55,281 nucleotides of DNA from Deltaproteobacteria bacterium (GCA_020346465.1 CP070783.1:843055-898335), one strand, 5' to 3'; positions 29,042-37,923 are shown, counted from the first letter of the stretch. A program made the numbers and translations. Notes: generated by a model not told the origin, from the letters alone.

Positions 29042-32000
29042 ATGCCCGGGAAAACGGACGAGGACCGGTTGCACCTGCCGGTGGAACTCACGATCAACGG
29101 GCGGGTGGTCGCGGCGCGCCCCGGCCAGACCGTCCTCGAACTGGTCCGCGAGCAGGGCCTGGACACGATCCCGACCCTCTGCCACGAGCCCGGACTTCCG
29201 CCGTTCGGCTCCTGCTTCCTTTGCGTGGTCGAGGTCAAGGATGCGCGCGGGCTCCTGCCCTCCTGCACGACCCGGGTCCGGGACGGGATGGAGGTCGTAA
29301 CCCGCAGCGACCGGATCACGCGCGCCCGGAAGACCGCGCTCGCGCTGCTCCTTTCCGATCACTACGCCGACTGTGCGTGTCCCGGCCAGATGGCATGCCC
29401 GGCCGGCGTCGACGTCCAGGGATATCTGGGCCTTGCGAGGCTCGGCCACTACCGGGAGGCCCTGCGCCTGATCCGGGAGCGCAACCCCCTGCCCGTCGTC
29501 TGCGGAAGGGTGTGCGTGCGAAAGTGCGAAGCGGCGTGCCGCCGCAACCTGGTGGACGAGCCCGTCGGGATCAACCACGTGAAGCGTTTCGTGTCCGGGC
29601 ACGCGAGTGTTCACCCGGAGCGGCTGCCCCCCACGGGGATGCGGGCCGCGATCGTGGGGGGCGGTCCGGCGGGCCTGACCTGCGCGTACTACCTGTCCCT
29701 GCGGGGCCACTCGGTCACGATCTACGAGGCGATGCCCCGCCTGGGGGGGATGCTCCGGTACGGGATTCCCCCGTACCGTCTTCCCCGGGAGGAGCTCGAC
29801 GCGGACATCGACGTGATCCTTTCCCTCGGTGTGGAAGTCGTCTGTAACCGCAGGCTCGGCAGGGAGTTCACGCTGCAGGGACTGCGGGAGGAGGGATTCC
29901 ACGCGATTTTCCTGGCTCCGGGAGCCCCCCGGGGCAAGAAGCTCGGTGTGCCGGGCGAGGATGCCGCCCAGGTGGAGTCGGCCCTCGATTTCCTGAGGGA
30001 CACCGAACTGCACGGGCCTGGGCATCTCCACGGAAAGGTCGTCGTGGTGGGGGGAGGGAACTCCGCCGTGGACGCCGCACGGACCGCCGTCCGCTGCGGG
30101 GCGGAAGAGGTCGTAATCCTCTACCGCCGGTCCCGCAGGGAGATGCCGGCGTTCCACGAGGAAGTGGATGCGGCGGAGCAGGAAGGAGTCCGACTTGCAA
30201 CGCTGGTCGCGCCGGTGGAGGTGATCCGGGACGCGGCGACCGGCCGGTTGGCGGGCATCCGGTGCGTGCGCATGGAGCTCGGCGAGCCCGATCGAAGCGG
30301 GCGGCGCAGGCCTCTGCCCCTGGAGGGTTCCGAATTCGAGATCCCGTGCTCCTTCGTCTTTTCCGCGGTCGGCCAGGAGACCGATCCGGATCTCTTCTCC
30401 CGGGAACCGGAAGACGGACGGCCCGCCGTCGGCCCCCCGGGCACCATCGAGGCGGACGCGGCCACGATGGCGTGCCGCCTCCCCGGCGTGTTCGCCGGTG
30501 GGGACGCGGTAAACGGCCCTGCCGCGGTGATCGACGCCGTTGCCCAGGGGCGGCTGGCCGCCGAATCGATCGACGGGTACCTGCGGACCGGGGAGGTGAA
30601 ACGGTCCGACCCCACGTTCGTATGCCGGCGGGACGACTTCGGCCCCGTCCCGGAAACCCTGTACGAGGATGTGAAGCGGATCCCGCGCCGCGCCATGCCG
30701 CAGCGCGCGGCCGGGGAACGGAGGAACGACTTTCGGGAGGTGGAGGAGGGCCTTACCGAGGAAGCGATGAGAGAGGAGGCCGTCCGGTGCATGGAGTGCG
30801 GCTGCAAGGCCCTTTACACGTGCGACCTTCGCAGGTACGCGGTGGAATACGGCGTCGATGTCGGGGGTGTGGCCGGCCAGGTCCGACGTCACAAGGTGGA
30901 CGACAGCCATCCCCTGATCGCCTTCGATGCCAACAAGTGCATCCTCTGTGGCCGGTGCATCCGCGCCTGCGAGGATGTCCTCGACCTGCCGGTGCTCGGC
31001 TTCGTGGGGAGGGGTTTCGACACGACGGTCCGGCCCGCCATGGGGCGGCCGCTGGCCGAGAGCGCCTGCAACGCCTGCGGCGCGTGCGTCGAGTCCTGCC
31101 CCACGGGGGCACTGACGGCCAAGGTTCCCTACGGGCGGCAGGGGCCGTGGCGGGCGACACGGGTCCCTTCGGCGTGCGGCTTCTGCTCCCTGGCGTGTCC
31201 GCTGGACCTGCACGTGGTGACGGACGGCCTCCTGTGGGCGGCTTCCCCCGGCGATGCCCGCCGCGGGAAGGGGGACCTGTGCGCAAAGGGCAGGTTCGGA
31301 ACCGGCCTGCTCCAGTCCGGGGACCGGATCCGCATTCCTCTTGTCCGGGAAAACGGCCGGCTCGCGCAGGCCCCGTGGGAGGAGGCGCTGCGGGAAGCGG
31401 GCCGCCTCCTTTCGGAATGCCGCCTCCGGCACGGCGCCGGATCGATCGCCGTCCTGGCCGCCGCCCGCATGACATGGGAGGAGAGCCACCTCGTCAAACG
31501 GTTCGCCCGCGAGGGTCTGGGCACCGGTCTCGTCGCCAGCTTCGGCGCTTTACGCCGCGGGGGCATCCGGCGAGACCTGGACGATTTTCTCGGCCGGACC
31601 GCTTCCACCTGCCTCCTGGAAGACCTGGACGACGCGGACGTGGTCGTCGTGGTCGGAGCCGATCCCGGCACGACCCATCCGGTGCTCGGCATGCGGCTTC
31701 GGCGGGCGGCCCGGAAAGGCGCCGCCGTCGTGGTGGTGCATTCGAGCGAGATCGACATTGTCCGCCCGTCGACCCTATGGCTTAATCCCCGCCGGGGGAC
31801 GTCGGGGATCCTGCTGGCGGAGGTCCTGCGCCGCATCCTTGCGGGCGGATCGAGCGACAGGCGGTGGGCGGGGGGCGGCGGCGGCGAACAAGAGGCGCTC
31901 CGGGATCTTCTGGAAGACGCCGCCCCGTGCGGAGCGCAGGAAGCGTGCGGCGTCGACTCCGGGAAGCTGGAGGCAATGGCACAAGCCGTGATCGGCGGGA

Positions 32001-32707
32001 AAAAGGTGGTCGCCGTGTACGACCTGGAGGAAACGGCCGAACGCTCGGTGGGCGACCTGGCCCTCCTGGCCCGCATCCAGGCGGCGACCGGCCACCTGGT
32101 TCCGCCCGCCGGCGGTCTCCTGCTGCTCGGGGGCGGCGGCAGCCGGGAAGCGTCCAGGCCGGCGATCGGGGGGGAGACGGACCTTCTGGACGCCTTGTCC
32201 GCGGGGCGGATCCGGGGAGCCCTGGTTATGCTCGAGGACCCGCTTTCCGACCCGGAAGGAGAGAACCTCCTGGCCGACCTGGAGACGCTTATCGTTGCGG
32301 ACCATTCCTGGACGCGCACGGCGAAGGCCGCACAGGTCGTTCTCCCGGCGTCGACCCTCGCCGAAACGGAAGGGACCGTCGTGCGCTTCGACGGAACGCT
32401 TTGCCCGGTGGAGAAGGCGTGCAGCCCGCCCGGCGGCCTCACGACGGCCGAGATGATCCGCGATCTTGCCGAAGAGATCGGCTGCAAGATCCCGTCGGCC
32501 CGCCCCGACGCGATCCGCGCGGACCTTTTCCGGACGGAGGGAATTTCGCCCGCCGACGCGGCGAGGATCCTCGTCCCGCGAACGCTCGACCTCCGGAAGA
32601 TCCGCCTGTCCGGAAAAGCCATGTTGCCGGTCCGGCGTTCCTATGCCACGATGAACGAGGCGGTGCGGGGCAGGCTGGCGGGCCGGGAAATACGGGGGGC
32701 TTTCTAG
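29042..32707 (+). CDS. Giant fusion: NuoG-type [2Fe-2S] / GltD flavin / ferredoxin / molybdopterin-like oxidoreductase
   Basis: A 1221-residue cytosolic protein. In order: a [2Fe-2S] plant-type domain (about 15-95, GSCFLC); a short GltD-like helical iron-sulfur domain with CACPGQMACP and CGRVCVRKCEAAC; a GltD-type FAD/NAD(P)H module (AAIVGGGPAGLTCAYYLS and VVVVGGGNSAVDAART); a two-cluster ferredoxin (CILCGRCIRACE, CNACGACVESCP); and a C-terminal molybdopterin-oxidoreductase-like region opening with CGFCSLACPLDL and CAKGR. That last region is short (about 480 residues), and no Cys or Sec is found in the expected place of the formate dehydrogenase active site, so like NuoG it may hold only the iron-sulfur cluster. 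It probably links the NuoEF pair to a second pyridine nucleotide. The start is ATG 29042 after GGAAAGG; a third partner is not encoded. Confidence 0.88.
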   Translation: MPGKTDEDRLHLPVELTINGRVVAARPGQTVLELVREQGLDTIPTLCHEPGLPPFGSCFLCVVEVKDARGLLPSCTTRVRDGMEVVTRSDRITRARKTALALLLSDHYADCACPGQMACPAGVDVQGYLGLARLGHYREALRLIRERNPLPVVCGRVCVRKCEAACRRNLVDEPVGINHVKRFVSGHASVHPERLPPTGMRAAIVGGGPAGLTCAYYLSLRGHSVTIYEAMPRLGGMLRYGIPPYRLPREELDADIDVILSLGVEVVCNRRLGREFTLQGLREEGFHAIFLAPGAPRGKKLGVPGEDAAQVESALDFLRDTELHGPGHLHGKVVVVGGGNSAVDAARTAVRCGAEEVVILYRRSRREMPAFHEEVDAAEQEGVRLATLVAPVEVIRDAATGRLAGIRCVRMELGEPDRSGRRRPLPLEGSEFEIPCSFVFSAVGQETDPDLFSREPEDGRPAVGPPGTIEADAATMACRLPGVFAGGDAVNGPAAVIDAVAQGRLAAESIDGYLRTGEVKRSDPTFVCRRDDFGPVPETLYEDVKRIPRRAMPQRAAGERRNDFREVEEGLTEEAMREEAVRCMECGCKALYTCDLRRYAVEYGVDVGGVAGQVRRHKVDDSHPLIAFDANKCILCGRCIRACEDVLDLPVLGFVGRGFDTTVRPAMGRPLAESACNACGACVESCPTGALTAKVPYGRQGPWRATRVPSACGFCSLACPLDLHVVTDGLLWAASPGDARRGKGDLCAKGRFGTGLLQSGDRIRIPLVRENGRLAQAPWEEALREAGRLLSECRLRHGAGSIAVLAAARMTWEESHLVKRFAREGLGTGLVASFGALRRGGIRRDLDDFLGRTASTCLLEDLDDADVVVVVGADPGTTHPVLGMRLRRAARKGAAVVVVHSSEIDIVRPSTLWLNPRRGTSGILLAEVLRRILAGGSSDRRWAGGGGGEQEALRDLLEDAAPCGAQEACGVDSGKLEAMAQAVIGGKKVVAVYDLEETAERSVGDLALLARIQAATGHLVPPAGGLLLLGGGGSREASRPAIGGETDLLDALSAGRIRGALVMLEDPLSDPEGENLLADLETLIVADHSWTRTAKAAQVVLPASTLAETEGTVVRFDGTLCPVEKACSPPGGLTTAEMIRDLAEEIGCKIPSARPDAIRADLFRTEGISPADAARILVPRTLDLRKIRLSGKAMLPVRRSYATMNEAVRGRLAGREIRGAF

Positions 32708-32724
32708 GGAAAGGAGCTGTCCGG

Positions 32725-34191
32725 TTGCCGGATCGTTCCCTGCGGGAAGAAGAGCTTCTCGTTCGCGTCGGGTGGATCGTCAAGGTCCGGTGGTTGTTCC
32801 TGGCGGTCCTGGCCGTCACCATCGTGGCCGGCCGCTACCTGTTCGGGATTCGATTCCCCGTCGGCAGGGTCCTCCTTGTGTGGGCCGTCATCCTCCTGTA
32901 CAACCTGGGCTTCGATCTGTATTACCGGTTCCGGAAAAGCGGGGCGGCCCCGGATCTCACCGTCAGCCGGATCGAAACGTATCTGCAGATCGGGATGGAT
33001 CTCCTGGCCCTGACCTTCCTCATCCATTTCACCGGGGGAGCAGAGAACCCGTTCATCTACTTCTACCTGTTTCATGCGATCCTTGCCAGCATGCTTCTCC
33101 CGCGCGCGGAGGTGTGGCTCCTGGGTCTGGTCTCCTACTGCATGTTTCTCTCGGTCGTTGCCCTGGAATACCTCGAGGTTGTCCCCCACTATCAGCTGGA
33201 AGGACTGTTCCTCCACTCCCGTCACGGGAACCTTATGTTCCTGTCGGTGGTGAGCCTGGGCCTCTTGATCACGCTGGTCATCACCATCTACCTGTCCTGT
33301 ACGATCGTCAACAGCCTGAGGCTTCGCGAGAAGAAACTGGTGCTGACGCGGAACATGCTGGAGAAGAAGTCGGGAGAGCTGGCGGAGGCGAACGCGAAGC
33401 TGGTGGAACGGCAGAAGCAGCTCGTCCAGGCCGAGAAGCTTGCCTCGATGGGGCAGCTGGTGTCGGGCATCGCGCACGAGATCAACAATCCCATCCAGTT
33501 CATCCAGGGGAACATGCAGATTCTCCGGGAGGCGATCCGGGACATCCTGCCCGTCCTGGACGCGAAGGAGGGGAAGGACCACGGCCTGAAGATCGCCCGG
33601 CTCCCGTACCCGTTCTTCCGGGAACAGGTCCAGGTCCTCCTCAAGGACATGGCGGACGGCACGGGCCGCATCGGCAACATCGTCCGGGACCTGAAGACGT
33701 TCGCCCGCCGGGACGAGGGCCGGCTCGACGAGAAGGTGGACGTGAACCGGGTGGTCGAAGCCGCGACCCGGCTGGTGCACAACAAGATCAAGCGTTTTCG
33801 GCTGGAACAAAGCCTGGCGGAAGGCCTGCCCGCGCTCAAGGGAAGCCTGGTCCAGATGGAGCAGGTGGTGGTCAATACGCTCATCAACGCGGCCGAGGCG
33901 TTGGAAGATCGCCCTGACGCCTGCATCCGGATCGCCACCCGGCTGGAGAACGACGGCCGGCAGGTGCGACTGTCCATCTCCGACAACGGGCCGGGGATGA
34001 CCGACGAAGTCAAGGACCGCCTGTTCGACCCGTTCTTCACCACCAAGCAGCGCACCGGCGGCACCGGGCTCGGCATGTCGATCACCTACGGAATCATCGA
34101 GGAGCACGGCGGGTCGATCGAAGTCGAAACCCGGCTCGGAGAGGGGACGACGTTCCATTACATCCTGCCGGTGGCCCGGGGCGCGTCGTGA
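32725..34191 (+). CDS. Membrane-bound sensor histidine kinase
   Basis: A 488-residue protein beginning with a TTG codon after AAAGGAG. Six hydrophobic helices span about residues 22-195, with very short loops, so sensing is probably within the membrane, as in PilS/RegB-type kinases. A coiled linker leads to the HisKA box GIAHEINNPIQF (phospho-His251). The ATPase has an N box (NTLINAAEAL), G1 (DNGPGMTD), an F box (FDPFFTTK) and G2 (GTGLGMS). RegB-like six-helix kinases respond to quinone redox state, which would suit the upstream oxidoreductase, but the ligand is unknown. The stop overlaps the start of the cognate response regulator. Confidence 0.9.
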   Translation: MPDRSLREEELLVRVGWIVKVRWLFLAVLAVTIVAGRYLFGIRFPVGRVLLVWAVILLYNLGFDLYYRFRKSGAAPDLTVSRIETYLQIGMDLLALTFLIHFTGGAENPFIYFYLFHAILASMLLPRAEVWLLGLVSYCMFLSVVALEYLEVVPHYQLEGLFLHSRHGNLMFLSVVSLGLLITLVITIYLSCTIVNSLRLREKKLVLTRNMLEKKSGELAEANAKLVERQKQLVQAEKLASMGQLVSGIAHEINNPIQFIQGNMQILREAIRDILPVLDAKEGKDHGLKIARLPYPFFREQVQVLLKDMADGTGRIGNIVRDLKTFARRDEGRLDEKVDVNRVVEAATRLVHNKIKRFRLEQSLAEGLPALKGSLVQMEQVVVNTLINAAEALEDRPDACIRIATRLENDGRQVRLSISDNGPGMTDEVKDRLFDPFFTTKQRTGGTGLGMSITYGIIEEHGGSIEVETRLGEGTTFHYILPVARGAS

Positions 34192-35624
34192 ACCGCATCC
34201 TGGTCATCGACGACGACAAGGCCGTCCTGAACTATTTCCAGGTGCTGCTGCTCCAGGCGGAGCGCTTCGAGGTCGAGGTGCTCGCCGACAGCACGAAAGC
34301 GTTCGAGACGATCGATGCGGGGAGATTCGACCTCCTGCTTCTGGACATGGACATGCCCGGGGTGACGGGGAAAGAGGTGCTGCAGCACGTGCGGCAGGAC
34401 CATCCCGGGATGGAAGTGGTGATCATCACCGGTGTGGAGGACGTGGAGCTGGCCGTCGAGTCGATGAAGATGGGGGCCTACGACTACCTCTGCAAGCCGG
34501 TGGACGACAGCCGTTTGCTCACCACGCTGGACCGGGCGCTGGAGCGGTCCCGCCTGCGGGGGGAGATCGACAAGCTGAGGGATCAGATCGGCCTGGAGGG
34601 ACTCCGGCACAAGGAGGAGTTCCGGGGGATCCTGACGCAGGACCGGAAGTTCCTGCGAACGCTCCGGAAAGTCGAGCAGATCGCGGAGAGCGACAACAAC
34701 GTGCTGATCTGGGGGGAAAGCGGGACCGGGAAGGAGCTGGTGGCGAGGGCCATCCACCGGATCGGCAGGCGCCGCGACAAGCCGTTCATCGCCGTGAACG
34801 CCGGCACGTTCGCCTCCGAACTGTTCGCCTCGGAATTCTTCGGTCACGACAGGGGGGCGTTCACCGGGGCGGCCAGGGACAAGGCGGGGTTGTTCGAAGA
34901 GGCGGACGGCGGAATCCTGTTTCTCGACGAGATCGGCGCGCTCGACCTCCCGGTCCAGTCGAAACTCCTGAGGGTCCTGCAGAGCGGCGAATACTTCCGG
35001 CTGGGCTCTACCCGGGAACGGGGGGCGGACGTCCGGGTCATCGCCGCGACGAACAAGAACCTGGAATCGGAAATCGAGCACGGACGATTCCGCAGGGACC
35101 TGTATTACCGCCTCAACATCAGCTCGATCTACCTGTCGCCGCTGCGGGAGCGGAGGGGGGACGCGGAACTGCTCGCCCACCATTTCCTCGCGAAGCACGG
35201 CGCGTTGAACGACAAGTCGATCGCCGGGATTTCCGACGACGTGATGAGCCTGCTGGAGGCGTACGACTATCCGGGCAATGTCCGGGAACTGGAAAACATC
35301 ATCGCCAGCGCGGTCGTCCTGGAGAACGGCCGAACGCTGACCCGGCGCAGCCTGCCGCCGTACCTTGTCAAGGCGGTCACCCGTGCCGGGCTGTCCGTCC
35401 CGCGGGAGGTTCGGAAGACCCTGGACGAACTCGAGGCGGAACACATCCGGATCGTCCTGGAACACACGGGCGGGAACCGGACGGCTGCTGCTGCCATTCT
35501 GGGCATCTCGCGGGTCGGTCTTCTCGCGAAGATACGGAAGTACGACATCCCCGTGAAACCGCCGGGGAAAGGGGGCGGCAAGCCCCCGCCCGGGGACGAT
35601 CCCCCCGGGGATGATCCGCCGTGA
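34188..35624 (+). CDS. NtrC-family sigma-54-dependent response regulator
   Basis: A 478-residue protein: a receiver with phosphorylatable Asp53 (LLLDMDMPG), an AAA+ domain with Walker A GESGTGKE, an intact GAFTGA loop for sigma-54 contact, and LFLDEIGALDL as Walker B. The C-terminal Fis-type helix-turn-helix is NRTAAAAILGISRVGLLAKI. After it comes an unusual tail rich in Pro, Gly and Asp (GKGGGKPPPGDDPPGDDPP). The GTG start overlaps the kinase stop, so the two form a coupled two-component pair. Targets are unknown; autoregulation of the oxidoreductase operon is plausible, though I did not find a clear -24/-12 promoter before 25736. Confidence 0.92.
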   Translation: MNRILVIDDDKAVLNYFQVLLLQAERFEVEVLADSTKAFETIDAGRFDLLLLDMDMPGVTGKEVLQHVRQDHPGMEVVIITGVEDVELAVESMKMGAYDYLCKPVDDSRLLTTLDRALERSRLRGEIDKLRDQIGLEGLRHKEEFRGILTQDRKFLRTLRKVEQIAESDNNVLIWGESGTGKELVARAIHRIGRRRDKPFIAVNAGTFASELFASEFFGHDRGAFTGAARDKAGLFEEADGGILFLDEIGALDLPVQSKLLRVLQSGEYFRLGSTRERGADVRVIAATNKNLESEIEHGRFRRDLYYRLNISSIYLSPLRERRGDAELLAHHFLAKHGALNDKSIAGISDDVMSLLEAYDYPGNVRELENIIASAVVLENGRTLTRRSLPPYLVKAVTRAGLSVPREVRKTLDELEAEHIRIVLEHTGGNRTAAAAILGISRVGLLAKIRKYDIPVKPPGKGGGKPPPGDDPPGDDPP

Positions 35625-35956
35625 GGGCAGATCGGGAACCGGGGTTGCGGCCCAGCCGTTCCGTGCGGCAGCGCAGAGGAGCGGACCCTGTTTCGTGGCG
35701 TTTGTCCGGAATGTCGTTGCCCCGGTCGATCCCGTTGACCGGCTTGGCAGGTTTGCCGGTGAGATCGGCGTGAAAGACTGCCGCGCGCTCCCTGCTGTTG
35801 GCCCCGCTATATATCAATAACTATAAATGTGTTTATCCGGGGTTGGGGTTGGGGTATGTTACTAATGAAGGGCACGTTTGGCCGCGGCGTAGCCATTTCC
35901 CGGGGAAATCGGTCACGGGAAATCCGAATGCAAGGCGCTGGTACCGGAGGTGGACC
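35625..35956. other. Intergenic region with an A/T-rich island
   Basis: No gene supported. Positions about 35806-35835 (GCTATATATCAATAACTATA) are strikingly A/T-rich in this GC-rich setting and may hold a promoter for the small gene at 35957. A GGGGTTGGGGTTGGGG run (about 35838-35853) follows it. Confidence 0.4.
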
Positions 35957-36181
35957 ATGAAAGCGAAAGATTTCGAGAAGGAATTTTTTGCGATGCCCGA
36001 GAAGGAACAGAGGAAAGTCCTACGGAAGATCATGCCCGTCTTCTGCCGGAACATGATGCAGGACCACGGGAAGGTCCGGGAGATGTTCTCCATGGTTGCG
36101 GAGGAATGCGGCGAGCCGATGGCGAACATGGTTTCCATGATGGGGATGATGGGGCGCAAGAGAGGAGGGTGCTGCGGTTAG
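35957..36181 (+). CDS. Small Met/Cys-rich protein, unknown
   Basis: A 74-residue protein of unknown function. The first half is a charged helix (KAKDFEKEFFAMPEKEQRKV); the second is methionine-rich (MVAEECGEPMANMVSMMGMM) and ends GGCCG. Cysteines at the middle and the terminal Cys pair could bind a soft metal. The composition recalls the protein at 21148-21438, though they are not clearly homologous. The ATG at 35957 has CGGAGG seven bases before it; a longer frame from 35798 lacks a ribosome site. It lies alone between the sigma-54 regulator and fabI. Confidence 0.6.
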   Translation: MKAKDFEKEFFAMPEKEQRKVLRKIMPVFCRNMMQDHGKVREMFSMVAEECGEPMANMVSMMGMMGRKRGGCCG

Positions 36182-36301
36182 GTCGACAGAGATCGTTTCC
36201 GCCGGAAAAGGGGAAACAGGAAGATCCGTCGTTCTCCGCTGGGGAGCGGAAGGAAGAGACGGCCAGAGTCGGGACGGACCCGGGACAAACCGCCTTCGGC
36301 T

Positions 36302-37117
36302 TCAGGACGAGGGGGAGGAGGAGTCCGATGGGGCCTGTTCGACGCCCGGGTCGCCGGCGCCGATGTTGAACCCCGCGTCGACGTAGTGCACTTCGCCGGT
36401 CACCCCGGAAGCCAGCCCCGAAAGGAGGTACACGGTGGCGTTCCCCACCTCGTCCTGCGTCACGTTCCGCCGGAGCGAGGCCCCGCGGGCGTTCTTCTCC
36501 ATCAGCTTGTGGAAATCGCTCACGCCGGAAGCGGCCAGCGTACGGATCGGCCCGGCCGAGACGGCGTTGACGCGGATCCCTTCCGGCCCGAGATCGTAGG
36601 CCAGGTACCGGGTCGCCGCTTCGAGGGCGGCCTTCGCCACGCCCATCACGTTGTAGTTCGGCACGGCGCGCACCGCCCCGAGGTAGCTCATCGTCACCAT
36701 GGCCCCCCCCGGTCCCATCAACCGGGCCGCCCGCCGGGCGCAGGCAATGAAGGAGTAGGCGGAAATATCGAGCGCGAGATGGAAATCGGCGCGGGAGGTG
36801 TCCCGGAAACGGCCTTTCAGCGATTCCCTGTTGGCAAAGGCGATGGAATGCACCAGGAAGTCGAGCCGCCCCCAACGCGCCTCGACCTTGGCGAAGAAAT
36901 CGTCGAGCTGGGCATCGTCGCCGACGTCGAGCGGTTCGACGAAGTTCGCATGGATCGACTCCGCCAGTGGGAGAACGCGTTTCCTCAACGCCTCGCCGAG
37001 ATAGTTGAACCCGAGCTCGGCCCCCTCGCGATGACAGGCCTTGGCCACGCCCCATGCGATGGATTTCTCGTTCGCGACGCCGAGGATCAGCCCTTTCCTG
37101 CCTTGCAGAATGCCCAC
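36302..37117 (-). CDS. fabI: Enoyl-[acyl-carrier-protein] reductase (NADH)
   Basis: A 271-residue short-chain dehydrogenase family enzyme that reduces trans-2-enoyl-ACP in the last step of fatty-acid elongation. Evidence: GLILGVANEKSIAWGVAKA (the FabI cofactor loop), HSIAFANRE, and the catalytic Tyr145, Tyr155 and Lys162 (SYLGAVRAVPNYNVMGVAK), spaced as in E. coli FabI. The GTG at 37117 is chosen because the duplicated 5' end at 6587 has an ATG at the same position and both follow GGGGGTGTCTC; the ATG ten codons upstream lies inside the conserved leader. The C-terminus carries an extra acidic/Ser tail. Single gene with repeat core just upstream. Confidence 0.93.
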   Translation of the reverse strand: MGILQGRKGLILGVANEKSIAWGVAKACHREGAELGFNYLGEALRKRVLPLAESIHANFVEPLDVGDDAQLDDFFAKVEARWGRLDFLVHSIAFANRESLKGRFRDTSRADFHLALDISAYSFIACARRAARLMGPGGAMVTMSYLGAVRAVPNYNVMGVAKAALEAATRYLAYDLGPEGIRVNAVSAGPIRTLAASGVSDFHKLMEKNARGASLRRNVTQDEVGNATVYLLSGLASGVTGEVHYVDAGFNIGAGDPGVEQAPSDSSSPSS

Positions 37118-37165
37118 GAGACACCCCCTGGGTTCGGTCACACCCAATCTTAACAGGGAACACCG
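37118..37165 (-). promoter_or_regulatory. fabI promoter/leader region
   Basis: Minus-strand CCCTGTTAAGATTGGG contains a TAAGAT -10-like box (37147-37152). The block is conserved in the duplicate upstream of the antiporter (6588-6650), which supports function. No good -35 was seen. Confidence 0.5.
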
Positions 37166-37169
37166 AAAA

Positions 37170-37195
37170 GACCACGGGGTTTGCAGTCCGTTCGA
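37170..37195. repeat. Dispersed repeat core fragment beside fabI
   Basis: ACGGGGTTTGCAGTCCG at 37174-37190 matches the inner core with one change. It marks the outer edge of the fabI promoter block, as the outer module does at 6655-6693 for the duplicate. Confidence 0.5.
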
Positions 37196-37500
37196 TCACC
37201 CATCAACCGGCCCATTGTTTTCCGAAAGACAACGGAAAGGAAAAATTTCCCCCCGGGAATCCGATACCATACACAAAGAATCTTACCAGGTGTTCCAAGC
37301 AGCCCGTCACCCCCGGGATCAACGGTCAATACATGGGATTTGCAGGTACATCCGGGACCCCTGCCATGGCGGATACTTCCCTCCCCAAGTGCTTTCAACG
37401 ATACTGGGGGTACGATCTCTCGCCCCCCTGTACGTCCTACATTTTCCCTTGGGACGGCGTATCGGTACAATCCATTTGGGAACCCCTGCTCCTTTCAGGA
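37196..37500. other. Intergenic; only a weak promoter seen
   Basis: No coding sequence recognised. TACAAT at 37466-37471 is a fair -10 box for the genes downstream, with a poor TTCCCT at -35. Confidence 0.35.
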
Positions 37501-37507
37501 GGATGCA

Positions 37508-37603
37508 ATGGGAAATCGACCGGAGAGGGAACCCGGGAGACCGAATATCTTCCAAAGAATGAACAGAAAGGAGAGTTCACCCGATGCCGAGGTTTCTGAT
37601 TGA
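37508..37603 (+). CDS. Possible 31-codon leader peptide
   Basis: ATG 37508 is spaced correctly from AGGAGG (37497-37502), which itself lies in a small CTCCT/AGGAG hairpin. The basic, Arg/Pro-rich product overlaps the start of the next gene by 20 bases in another frame. Coding cannot be shown from such a short frame; it may be only a chance reading. Confidence 0.25.
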   Translation: MGNRPEREPGRPNIFQRMNRKESSPDAEVSD

Positions 37604-37862
37604 AGTCCCTCATGAAGCGGAAGAAAGGGCGTGTGCTCTGGCCATTCAGGTCCTCCTCCGGACCGGCTCGCATTACCTGACGAATGCGGAATGGGGGTGC
37701 ATGGACGGGGATCATAAAGGATGGGTCATCGTGGATGTGGACAGCAAGGAGCAGGCCCGGGGCATATTGCCGCCCGTTTACCGATCCCAGGCCAAGATAG
37801 TGAAACTGAACAAGTTCTCCATGGAGGAGATCGAAGAGATCCTTCGTCATCACCCGGGGTGA
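37584..37862 (+). CDS. Conserved-looking small alpha/beta protein, unknown
   Basis: A 92-residue soluble protein. It opens PRFLIEVPHEAEERACALAI, then gives a helix, a strand with WGCMDGDHKGWVIVDVDSKE, and a final VKLNKFSMEEIEEILRHHPG. The strand-helix-strand-strand-helix order suggests a ferredoxin-like dimeric alpha/beta barrel, as in many small monooxygenase-related and DUF proteins. I do not recognise the family and see no catalytic residues. ATG 37584 follows AAAGGAGAG. It is followed by a repeat fragment and then an acyl-CoA dehydrogenase. Confidence 0.65.
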   Translation: MPRFLIEVPHEAEERACALAIQVLLRTGSHYLTNAEWGCMDGDHKGWVIVDVDSKEQARGILPPVYRSQAKIVKLNKFSMEEIEEILRHHPG

Positions 37863-37923
37863 TTGGTCCGGGTAGCCCGACCGGCTTCTTCCTGGAGAAC
37901 CAGGGCATCGGATAACCGCCGGG

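Noticed and set aside
26962-31489. Very long minus-strand frames across the NuoE-NuoF-NuoG genes (785 and 829 codons)
   Set aside because: Antisense shadows from GC-rich third positions. The plus-strand proteins carry complete iron-sulfur and nucleotide motifs.
29042-32707. Formate dehydrogenase alpha subunit
   Set aside because: The molybdopterin-like part is short and lacks the active-site Cys or Sec, while the GltD and NuoG-type domains dominate the protein.
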